Of a DNA stretch of 59,671 bases, positions 8,147 to 15,675 are shown one piece after another (position 1 is the first letter of the stretch; the number at the start of each line of letters is the position of its first letter). Origin of the DNA: Actinomycetota bacterium (GTDB lineage Bacteria > Actinomycetota > Acidimicrobiia > Spongiisociales > UBA11373); assembly GCA_020444505.1 (NCBI GenBank), contig JAHLKU010000009.1:1-59671 (forward strand). Direction: 5' to 3'. Both the position numbers and the translations under genes were made by a program. The notes beneath the pieces were generated by a model, which was not told the DNA's origin, ran no database searches, and worked only from the letters and a program-made list of their open reading frames with translations.

Positions 8147-9220
8147 GTGGCAGGCGTCGCCATCCTCGGCCTCCCCAACGTGGGCAAGACCACGCTCTTC
8201 AACGCGCTCACCGGCCTCGGCGCTGCGACCGCCCCGCACCCGTTCTCGACGGCGGAGCCCAACCTGGGCGTCGCCCGGGTCCCCGACGCCGGCCTCGACC
8301 GCGCCGCCGAGGTGGAGGGCTCCCGCAAGATCGTCCACGCCCAGATCGAGTTGCTGGACCTGCCGACGGTGGCGGGGGAGGGGCACTCGGGCCTCGCTCC
8401 CCGCTTCCTGGCCCGGTTGCGCGAGGAGGAGGCGCTGGCCGTGGTGCTGCGGGCGTTCGAGGACCCCTCGGTGCCGTCCGACGAGTCGGGCACCGACCCG
8501 GTGGAGCAGGCCGAGACGCTGTTGCTGGAGTTGACCGTCGCCGACGCCGAGGTGTTCGCCCGCCGCAGCGAGCGGGCGGCGAAGGAGGCGAGCGCAGACG
8601 CCGGGAAGAAGCGGTTCGCCGCCGCCGTCGCCAAGGCGTCCGGCGTGCTGGAGGAGGGGACCCCGCTGCGCGCCGTGTCGTGGACCGACGAGGAGCGCAG
8701 CGCCTTCCGCGACCTCGCGCCGCTGACCCTGAAGCCGGCGGTGTGGGTGGTGAACGCGGGCGAGGACGGCGACGGCGCCGGGGCGGCGGAGCGGGTGGCG
8801 GAGACCGTCCCCGCCGGCGACACGGTCGTCACGCTGTCGGCCCGCCTCGAGGAAGAGGCGGCCGAACTGGACCCCGCCGACCGGGCCGAGTTGTACGAGG
8901 GGCTCGGGCTGGGGGAGGGGGCGCTGGCCACCATGGTGCGGGCCACCTACGACGCCCTGGGGCTGCTGTCGTTCTACACGCTGGGCCCCAAGGAGGCGCA
9001 CGCCTGGACGGTGCGGCAGGGTGCGACCGCCCGGGAGGCTGCGGGCAAGATCCACAGCGACCTGGAGCGGGGCTTCATCCGGGCCGAGATCGCGACCCTC
9101 GACGAGGTGATCGCCTCCGGCGGATGGGATGCCTGCAAGGCGGCCGGGTGCGTGCGCGTCGAGGGCAAGGACTACGTCGTCGCCGAGCGCGACGTCGTGC
9201 TGGTCCGCTTCTCGGTGTAG
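8147..9220 (+). CDS. ychF: YchF/Obg-like P-loop ATPase
   Basis: 357 residues. The G1 P-loop GLPNVGKTTLFNAL at the N-terminus and HPFSTAEPNLGVARVPD are YchF-specific. The TGS domain is C-terminal (LLSFYTLGPKEAHAWTVRQG, and IHSDLERGFIRAEI). YchF binds ribosomes and, unlike its GTPase relatives, prefers ATP. The G3 region is divergent: LLDLPTVAGEGHSGLAPRFL stands where the family usually has DIAGLVkGAsxGxGLGNxFL, so the hydrolysis-related loop is altered. Monocistronic, with a leaderless-type GTG start. Confidence 0.9.
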   Translation: MAGVAILGLPNVGKTTLFNALTGLGAATAPHPFSTAEPNLGVARVPDAGLDRAAEVEGSRKIVHAQIELLDLPTVAGEGHSGLAPRFLARLREEEALAVVLRAFEDPSVPSDESGTDPVEQAETLLLELTVADAEVFARRSERAAKEASADAGKKRFAAAVAKASGVLEEGTPLRAVSWTDEERSAFRDLAPLTLKPAVWVVNAGEDGDGAGAAERVAETVPAGDTVVTLSARLEEEAAELDPADRAELYEGLGLGEGALATMVRATYDALGLLSFYTLGPKEAHAWTVRQGATAREAAGKIHSDLERGFIRAEIATLDEVIASGGWDACKAAGCVRVEGKDYVVAERDVVLVRFSV

Positions 9221-9230
9221 CGCCCCGCCA

Positions 9231-9236
9231 TAATGT
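9231..9236 (+). promoter_or_regulatory. Putative -10 box (TAATGT) for the trkA-like/antiporter operon
   Basis: TAATGT lies 28 bases before the ATG at 9265. A Shine-Dalgarno GGAGGA (9254-9259) follows, so this is a conventional short leader rather than a leaderless start. Confidence 0.4.
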
Positions 9237-9264
9237 CGCCGGTCCCCCCACCCGGAGGAACTCC

Positions 9265-10707
9265 ATGAAGGCGATCGTCGTCGGTGCAGGCGGCACCACC
9301 CGCGAACTGCTCCGCCGTCTCGGCGAACTGTGGGAGATCTGCGTCATCGACGTGGACCGCACCCGGCTCGACGAGGTGGCCGGCGTGCGCGCCGTGGAGG
9401 TGGTCGAGGGCGACGGGTCGAGCCGGGTGACGCTGGAGAGGGCCGGCCTCGCCGAGGCGGACGCCGTGGTGGCGGCCACCAACGACGACGACGTGAACCT
9501 GGAGGTGTGCCGCCTCGCCCGCACGACGGGGCTCATCCGCCTGGTGGCGGTGGCCGCCCGGCCGGAGCGGGCGCCCGACTACCGGGAGGCCGACGTCCCG
9601 GTGATCTCGCCGCACAGCCTCACGGCCCGCCGACTGGAGCTGAGCCTGGAGCCGCGACGCGTGGCGTCGACGGCGTTCGCCAGGGGCAGGGCCGAGGCGA
9701 TCGAGTTCCGGATCGCAGAGGACAGCCCGGTGCGGGGGATCGCCCTGCGCGACCTGCACGCCGAGTCGTGGCTGGTGGCCGCGATCCTGCGGGAGAACCG
9801 CCTCATCGTCCCGCACGGCAACACGGTGCTGCGCACCGACGACCAGGTGACGGTGGTGGGGGCGGCCGCCGACTTCCCGCTCATCGTCCGCACGTTCACC
9901 GCCGGGGCCGCCCGCTTCCCGCTCGACCACGGCAAGCGGGTGGCGGTGGTGCTCGACGCCAGAGCCGACCTCGAGGGCCCGGTGGCGGAGGCCATCAACC
10001 TGACCCGCAACACGCAGGCCTCCTCGTTGCTGGTGGTGCATCGCCGCACCGACACGATCACCGACGAGACCCACGCCCGCGACGTGGCCGCCATGCTCGA
10101 CGAGGCCGAGGAACGCGCCGCCGGCGTGGAGATCAACCGCAGGCCCGTGGAGGGGCCGCCGCTGCGGGCGCTGGCATCGCTGACCGCCGAGGAGAGCGTC
10201 GGCGTGGTGGTGCTGGCCGCCCCCGCCTCCGGGTGGCTGGGCCGGTGGCGCGCCGTCCGGGCGCTGCGCTCGTCGGCCGAGCTGGGGTTGCCGGTGCTGT
10301 GGTCCCGGGGCACCCATCCCTACCAGCAGGTGGTCACCCCCGCCCGCGACACCCGCGCCGCGGCGGCCGCCGCCCGGGCGGCCATCGACGTGGCCGCCTA
10401 CGGCAAGGGCGAGGTGACCGGCGCGGCGGTGGTGGCGCCGATGTTCCTCACCGGCGCAGACGGGCGGGACGACGCCCTGCGGTCGCTGACCCGCCTCCGG
10501 GAGGAGGCGGCCGTCCAGGGGGTGCCGGTGCACCGCAAGCTGCGCCACGGCAATCCGGTGCGGGTGCTGCTGGAGGAGTCCGAGGGGGCCAACCTGCTGG
10601 TGCTGGCCCGTTCGCCCCGTCCCGCCACCCTGCTGCGGCCCGGCACCGTCGGCCACCTGCTGGCCAGGGTGCCGGTGTCGGTGCTCGTCGTCCCCAGCGG
10701 GTCGTGA
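9265..10707 (+). CDS. TrkA/RCK-domain protein with C-terminal universal-stress-like region
   Basis: 480 residues. The N-terminus is a Rossmann TrkA-N domain (KAIVVGAGGTTRELLRRL, then CVIDVD and the acidic switch). An RCK_C-like domain follows (EFRIAEDSPVRGIALRDL). The last 250 residues look like tandem nucleotide-binding universal-stress folds ending in VPVSVLVVPSGS. RCK proteins gate potassium or cation transporters in response to NAD(H), ATP or c-di-AMP. The adjoining downstream antiporter gene overlaps the stop (TGATG), so this is most likely its regulatory subunit. A GGAGGA ribosome binding site sets the ATG. Confidence 0.75.
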   Translation: MKAIVVGAGGTTRELLRRLGELWEICVIDVDRTRLDEVAGVRAVEVVEGDGSSRVTLERAGLAEADAVVAATNDDDVNLEVCRLARTTGLIRLVAVAARPERAPDYREADVPVISPHSLTARRLELSLEPRRVASTAFARGRAEAIEFRIAEDSPVRGIALRDLHAESWLVAAILRENRLIVPHGNTVLRTDDQVTVVGAAADFPLIVRTFTAGAARFPLDHGKRVAVVLDARADLEGPVAEAINLTRNTQASSLLVVHRRTDTITDETHARDVAAMLDEAEERAAGVEINRRPVEGPPLRALASLTAEESVGVVVLAAPASGWLGRWRAVRALRSSAELGLPVLWSRGTHPYQQVVTPARDTRAAAAAARAAIDVAAYGKGEVTGAAVVAPMFLTGADGRDDALRSLTRLREEAAVQGVPVHRKLRHGNPVRVLLEESEGANLLVLARSPRPATLLRPGTVGHLLARVPVSVLVVPSGS

Positions 10708-11942
10708 TGCCGCTCGCCGCCGCGCTGGCCGAATCCGGGGCCTCCCAGCACGGCATCGCCACCCCGGTCTCGCTGATCCTGATCGCCACGGCGGCCTTCG
10801 CCATCCCGCTGGTGGCCAACCGGGTGCGGCTGCCTGCGATCGTCCTCGAGATCCTGTTCGGGGTGCTGGTGGGCCCGGTGCTGGGCGTGATCGAGCCCGG
10901 AGAGGACCTGCTGGGCTTCCTGGCCGAGTTCGGCCTGTTCCTGCTGATGTTCCTGGCCGGGTTCGAGATCGACTTCGCCCGCATCGAGCGGCAGGGCCGC
11001 GCCCAGCTGGTGGGTGGGGTGGCGCTGTTCGTGCTGTACGCCGGGGCGGCGTTCGCCGCCACCCCGCTGCTCGGCGTCGCCGGGCTCGACGAGCGGTTGT
11101 TCCTGTCGTTCCTGCTCTCGGCGGCCGCCCTCGGCCTCGTGATCCCGGCGCTGCGGGCCACCGGGCGGTCCGATTCGCGGCTCGGCCAGGTGGTGATCAT
11201 CACGGCGGTGTTCGCCGAGGTGCTGAGCCTGGTGGGGATCGTCGTGGTGGGCGTCCTGGTGGAGTCGGGGCCCGGGTGGGAGCTGCTGGCGATCCCGGCG
11301 CTGATCGCGGCGATGGCCCTGGTGCTGGTGGTGCTGCGGCGGGCTGCGTGGTGGTACCCGGAGCGGTTCGCCCGCCTGTTCCGGCCCGACGACCCGCAGG
11401 AGATGGGCACCCGGGCCAGCATCGCCCTGCTGTTCGTGTCGGTGGGGCTCTCGGCGCTGCTGGGCGTGGAGGCGATCCTGGGGGCGTTCCTGGCGGGGGC
11501 GCTGTTCACGTTCGTGTTCCGGGACCGGGGCGTCCTGGAGGAGCAGTTGAGCGGCTTCGGCTACGGCTTCTTCATCCCGGTGTTCTTCATCAACGTCGGC
11601 ATCGAGTTCCCGCTGTCGGAGGTCGCCTCCGCCGACGTCTTCGGCCATGCCCTGGCGCTGATCGGCGTGGCGTTCGCGGTGAAGACGATCCCCTCCCTGG
11701 TGCTGGGCGCCGCCGGGTTCAGCCTCCGCGAGGCGCTGGGGGCCGGCGTGCTGCTGGCCGGGCAGCTGAGCGTGATCATCGCCCTCGCCGATTACGGGCT
11801 CGCTCTGGGCCTGCTGTCGCCGGGGCTGCGGGCCGGTGCGATCATGCTCGTGGCGGTCTCCGCGGTGGTGTCGCCGGTCGCCTTCCGGTGGCTGGTGCCC
11901 CCGTCGCAGCGGCCGGCCGCCGAATCGGAGGAGGCACCGTGA
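10707..11942 (+). CDS. CPA2-type cation:proton antiporter (Kef/NapA-like)
   Basis: About 411 residues with roughly 11-12 hydrophobic helices. [21 protein letters not shown] and [12 protein letters not shown] are typical of the Na_H_Exchanger (CPA2) family. Later helices contain [14 protein letters not shown], another family hallmark. There is no C-terminal RCK domain, in keeping with a separate RCK partner encoded just upstream. It probably exchanges potassium or sodium for protons at the inner membrane; the ion cannot be read from the sequence. The ATG overlaps the preceding stop. Confidence 0.85.
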   Translation: MPLAAALAESGASQHGIATPVSLILIATAAFAIPLVANRVRLPAIVLEILFGVLVGPVLGVIEPGEDLLGFLAEFGLFLLMFLAGFEIDFARIERQGRAQLVGGVALFVLYAGAAFAATPLLGVAGLDERLFLSFLLSAAALGLVIPALRATGRSDSRLGQVVIITAVFAEVLSLVGIVVVGVLVESGPGWELLAIPALIAAMALVLVVLRRAAWWYPERFARLFRPDDPQEMGTRASIALLFVSVGLSALLGVEAILGAFLAGALFTFVFRDRGVLEEQLSGFGYGFFIPVFFINVGIEFPLSEVASADVFGHALALIGVAFAVKTIPSLVLGAAGFSLREALGAGVLLAGQLSVIIALADYGLALGLLSPGLRAGAIMLVAVSAVVSPVAFRWLVPPSQRPAAESEEAP

Positions 11943-12121
11943 CCGCGCCCCGGCCCGTCCACGACCCGCTGCCGCTGCCGGTCACGGCGGCGGACCGGCG
12001 GAGGCGGGCCGACCGGGTGGCCGAGATCGGCCGTCGGGTGGCTGCGGGGCGCTACCGGGTGCCGGCCGAGGAGGTGGCGGAGGCGATCGTGGCCTTCCAC
12101 CGCCGGGAGGAGCGCCGATGA
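11939..12121 (+). CDS. Small FlgM-like protein
   Basis: 60 residues from a GTG overlapping the antiporter stop; the 3' end overlaps the dtd ATG (ATGA). The C-terminal half, [28 protein letters not shown], strongly resembles the helical sigma-28-binding end of the anti-sigma factor FlgM, with its spaced A-x-G-x-Y-x-V pattern. The N-terminal 25 residues are proline-rich. No flagellar gene is in the window, so the partner may be another sigma factor. It could also be an unrelated short helical protein. Confidence 0.6.
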   Translation: MTAPRPVHDPLPLPVTAADRRRRADRVAEIGRRVAAGRYRVPAEEVAEAIVAFHRREERR

Positions 12122-12573
12122 GGGCCGTGCTGCAGCGGGTGTCCCGGGCGTCGGTGTCGGTGGACGGCGCCGTGGTCGGCGCCATCGGCACCGGGTTCGT
12201 GGTGCTGCTCGGGGTGGCCGGCGGCGACTCGGCGGCCGACGTCGAAGCCCTGGTCGCCAAGGTCGCCGGGCTGCGGGTGTTTCCCGACGACGACGGGAAG
12301 ATGAACCGCTCGCTCGTCGAGGCAGACGGCGCGGTGCTGCTGATCAGCCAGTTCACCCTGCTGGCCGACGTCCGCAAGGGGCGCCGCCCGTCCTTCACCG
12401 GCGCCGCCGACCCCGCGGACGCCGCCCGCCTGGTCGACGAGGCAGCCGCCGGGTTCGAGGCGGCCGGCATCGAGGTGGAGACCGGGAGGTTCGGGGCCCA
12501 CATGGACGTGGACCTGTGCAACGACGGCCCGGTGACGATCGTCGTGGACACCGCCGGAGGGCGGGTGGTCTGA
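12118..12573 (+). CDS. dtd: D-aminoacyl-tRNA deacylase
   Basis: 151 residues, full length for the family. The signature [17 protein letters not shown] supplies the catalytic Thr region, and the C-terminal NDGPVTI contains the Gly-Pro dipeptide that excludes L-aminoacyl-tRNA. Dtd removes D-amino acids and glycine mischarged on tRNA. It is the last gene of its operon, and its TGA abuts the opposing stop of the helicase-nuclease gene with no base between. Confidence 0.95.
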   Translation: MRAVLQRVSRASVSVDGAVVGAIGTGFVVLLGVAGGDSAADVEALVAKVAGLRVFPDDDGKMNRSLVEADGAVLLISQFTLLADVRKGRRPSFTGAADPADAARLVDEAAAGFEAAGIEVETGRFGAHMDVDLCNDGPVTIVVDTAGGRVV

Positions 12574-15500
12574 TCAGCCCCGCTCGCCGGCTCCCTGCAG
12601 CCAGGCGGTGCCCCGGTCGCAGAACCGCAGGAAGTCGCACGATCGACACCGGTCGCCCGGCCTGGCATCCCGTTCGCCCGCTGCGGCCCCGGTCATGAGG
12701 GCGTCGATGCGGCTGCGGGCCTCGTCGAGCCAGGAGTCGTCGACGTCCTCCCCGACCTCCTCCAATCCGCCGCCGAGGTAGGCGAACGACACCCGCACCC
12801 GCTCGGGCGTCCCCGCAGCGAACCCGGCGTCGGCCACGGCGACGGCGTAGGCCTGCAGCTGCACGCGGCGGGAGGGGTCGTCCGTACGGCGCCCGCTCTT
12901 GAAGTCGACGACCTCCCACGTGCCGGGCTCGGGCTCGTAGACGGCGTCGATGCGCCCGGCCAGCACCCCGCCGTCCGTCTGCAACTCGAAGGGCGCCTCC
13001 ACCATGATCGGGCGCCGCTCGGCGAACCGGCTGCCGAGGAACACCTCGAACGGCCCGGGCCCCCCGGGACCGGCGTCGGCGCCGCCGGTCGCGGTGTCGC
13101 CGGCGGCGTCGAGGTCGTAGAAGGCCTCGTCGGCCTCGTCGAAGGGGACGGCTCCCCGATGGTGCAGTTCGATGCGGCGGTGGACCTCCACGCCGCGCCG
13201 CAGCGCGGGCGATGGGCGGCGGGGGAGCCGGTCCACCTCGCTCCAGTGGAAACGGCGCGGGCACGCGGCGAACGTCACCAGACCGGTGACCGAGGTGCGG
13301 AACGGGGCGGGGCCCGACGGCGCACCCCCGGGCTCGGGCAGGCCGTCGAGCGTCAGCGCCAACTGCCCGGCGGCCTCCTCCACCGCGTCACCCGCCCCGG
13401 CGGCGGCGGCCGCTTCGGCGACCGATCCCGGGTCCTCGACGGCGGTGCGCAGCGCCTCGCGCCAGCCCCCGGGGAACAGCGGATCGGGGCCGTCCGCGTC
13501 GACGGCCTCGAACCGGAGCGTGGCCGGCGGGCTGCCGGGGTCCTCGACGGCGGACACGATCTCGGCTCCCTCCGTCTCCGCCGCCAGTTCGTACAGCCGG
13601 CTCGGGCCCTTGGCCGTCTTCTCGGTGTACCAGGCCGCCCCGGTGGCGACCAGGGTGTGGGCGGCCCGGGTGACCGCCACGTAGGCGGTGCGCCACTCCT
13701 GGTCGTCGTGGAGGCCGCGCACGACCTCCCGGCGCTCCCCGGCGTCGGCGGGGAGCGCCGGCAGGTAGCCGGCGTCGAGCCGCACCTCGTGGGGCAGGTA
13801 CCAGGCCCTCGCCACCGGGTCGGCGTAGGTGTGGGCCCGGGAGGGGAACGTCCCCGAGCACAGCGCCGGCAGGAACACCACCGGCCACTCCAGTCCCTTG
13901 GCGCGGTGGACGGTCAGCATGGCGACGGCGTCCTCGCCGCTCACCCGGGCGGTGTCCAGTTCGTCGGCGGCGCCCTCCTCGCCGAGCAGGTCGAGGTAGT
14001 CCAGGAACGCCGCCAGCGACGGCCGGCCCTCCAGCGGGCTCCACTCCTCGGCCAGGTCGAGGAACCGGTACAGGTTGAGCCGGGCCGAGAGCCGGGCGGC
14101 GTCGTCGAGGGCCTCCACCTCGGGCCACGCCCCGGTGCGGTCGAGCACCAGTCGGCACAACTCGACCAGGCTGACGCCCTGGGCCTCGGTGAGCAGCGAG
14201 CGGTGGGTGGCCCGGAACGACCGCAGCCGCCCGGCGGTGCGGTCGTCGAGGCCCTCGCACTCCTCCAGGGAATCGACGGCCTCGAGCAGCGCCCACCCGA
14301 TGCCGCCGAGGTCGTCCCCGGCGTCGTCGTGGTGGCCGCGCACCCAGGCGGCGAGCGGGGCCAGGTCGCCCATGCCGAGCCGGTAGGCGGCGCCGAGCAG
14401 CACCCGCATGAGGGCGGGGGCGTCGTCGGGACGGCCCAGCAGGCGCAGCCACGCATGCAGGTCGGCCACCTCGGGCACCTCGAGCAGGCCGCCGAGGGCG
14501 GCCACCTCCACCGGCACCCCCTGCCGCTCGAGGGCGTCGCGCACCAGGCCGATCTGGCGGTGCTTGCGGAACAGGATGCCGATGTCCCGCCAGGCGGTGC
14601 CGTCCTCGTGGAGGCGGCGGACCTCGGCGGCGACCCAGCGGGCCTCGTCCACGGCGGTGCGGAACCACCCGGCGCGGACCGTGCCGTCGGCGGCGTCCGG
14701 CAGCGGGACGAGGTCGCCGAGGTCGCCGGCCCGCCCGATCTCCCCGCGCACCCGGTTGGCGAGATCGATGACCCGTCGGGTCGAGCGGCGGTTGAGGGTG
14801 AGGCGCTCGGTGTGGGCGGGAGCCCCGCCGGCGGCGGGGAAGTGCTCGGGGAAGTCGGCGAAGTTCTGCAGCGAGGCGCCGCGCCACTCGTAGATGGTCT
14901 GGTCGGCGTCGCCGACCGCGGTGACCGGGAAGCCGCCCCCGAACAGGGCGCGCAGCATCTCGCGCTGGGCGGGATTGGTGTCCTGGTACTCGTCGAGCAG
15001 GACCACCCGGTACCGGTCGCGGATGCGTCCGGCGATCTCGGGGTGCGACGTGACCAGGCGGTGGGCGGCGGCGATGAGGTCGGCGTAGTCCACCACCCCG
15101 AGCTCCCGCTTCCGCGCCGCATAGGCGGCCAGGGCATCCGCCATCTCGGTGCGGGCGGCGGCGACCTCCGGGTCCTCACCGACGCCCCGCACCGCGTCCG
15201 GCCCCAGCAGGTGGTCGCCCAGCTGCCCGGCGAGCGTCGCCAGCTCGTCCACCCGGCGGCCGGGGGCGGTGAGGTCGAGCGCGGTGTGGGCGCCGGCGGC
15301 CAGGGCGTCGCGCAGCAGCTGCCGGGTGTAGCCGGGGGTGACCACCGCCGCCGAGCGGTCCACCCCGACGAGGGCGCCGAACTCCCGCAGCACGCCGTAG
15401 GCGAACCCGTGGTAGGTGGAGACCTCGACCTCCCGGCCCTCCGCCGACAGCTCGGGGAGGAACGACCGGAGCCGGGCCGACAGCTCCTCGGCCGCCTTGT

Positions 15501-15675
15501 TGGTGAAGGTGATGCCCAGCGCCTGCTCGGGCTCCACCCGTCCGGAGGCGACCAGATGGCGGAGCCGGAGCGCCATGGTGGTGGTCTTGCCGGTGCCGGC
15601 CCCTGCGGTGACCCGCAGCGGGAGCAGCGGGTAGTCGATGATCACCTTCTGCTCGGGGGTGGGGACGATGGTCAT
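12574..15675 (-). CDS. UvrD-family helicase with C-terminal iron-sulfur PD-(D/E)XK nuclease (AdnB-like)
   Basis: 1033 residues. The superfamily 1A helicase has Walker A TAGAGTGKTTT near residue 30, motif II VLLDEYQDTNPAQ, and AVGDADQTIYEWRGA. Motif V/VI follow later (TVHRAKGLEWPVVFLP, AYVAVTRA). The C-terminal nuclease has CPRRFHWSEVDRLPRR, EVVDFKSGRR (catalytic Asp and Lys) and CRSCDFLRFC. The lone Cys of CPRR plus these three make a 4Fe-4S site as in AddB/AdnAB. It overlaps the upstream partner by 4 bases (ATGA). Together they likely form a heterodimeric, AdnAB-like, double-strand-break resection motor. Confidence 0.88.
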   Translation of the reverse strand: MTIVPTPEQKVIIDYPLLPLRVTAGAGTGKTTTMALRLRHLVASGRVEPEQALGITFTNKAAEELSARLRSFLPELSAEGREVEVSTYHGFAYGVLREFGALVGVDRSAAVVTPGYTRQLLRDALAAGAHTALDLTAPGRRVDELATLAGQLGDHLLGPDAVRGVGEDPEVAAARTEMADALAAYAARKRELGVVDYADLIAAAHRLVTSHPEIAGRIRDRYRVVLLDEYQDTNPAQREMLRALFGGGFPVTAVGDADQTIYEWRGASLQNFADFPEHFPAAGGAPAHTERLTLNRRSTRRVIDLANRVRGEIGRAGDLGDLVPLPDAADGTVRAGWFRTAVDEARWVAAEVRRLHEDGTAWRDIGILFRKHRQIGLVRDALERQGVPVEVAALGGLLEVPEVADLHAWLRLLGRPDDAPALMRVLLGAAYRLGMGDLAPLAAWVRGHHDDAGDDLGGIGWALLEAVDSLEECEGLDDRTAGRLRSFRATHRSLLTEAQGVSLVELCRLVLDRTGAWPEVEALDDAARLSARLNLYRFLDLAEEWSPLEGRPSLAAFLDYLDLLGEEGAADELDTARVSGEDAVAMLTVHRAKGLEWPVVFLPALCSGTFPSRAHTYADPVARAWYLPHEVRLDAGYLPALPADAGERREVVRGLHDDQEWRTAYVAVTRAAHTLVATGAAWYTEKTAKGPSRLYELAAETEGAEIVSAVEDPGSPPATLRFEAVDADGPDPLFPGGWREALRTAVEDPGSVAEAAAAAGAGDAVEEAAGQLALTLDGLPEPGGAPSGPAPFRTSVTGLVTFAACPRRFHWSEVDRLPRRPSPALRRGVEVHRRIELHHRGAVPFDEADEAFYDLDAAGDTATGGADAGPGGPGPFEVFLGSRFAERRPIMVEAPFELQTDGGVLAGRIDAVYEPEPGTWEVVDFKSGRRTDDPSRRVQLQAYAVAVADAGFAAGTPERVRVSFAYLGGGLEEVGEDVDDSWLDEARSRIDALMTGAAAGERDARPGDRCRSCDFLRFCDRGTAWLQGAGERG

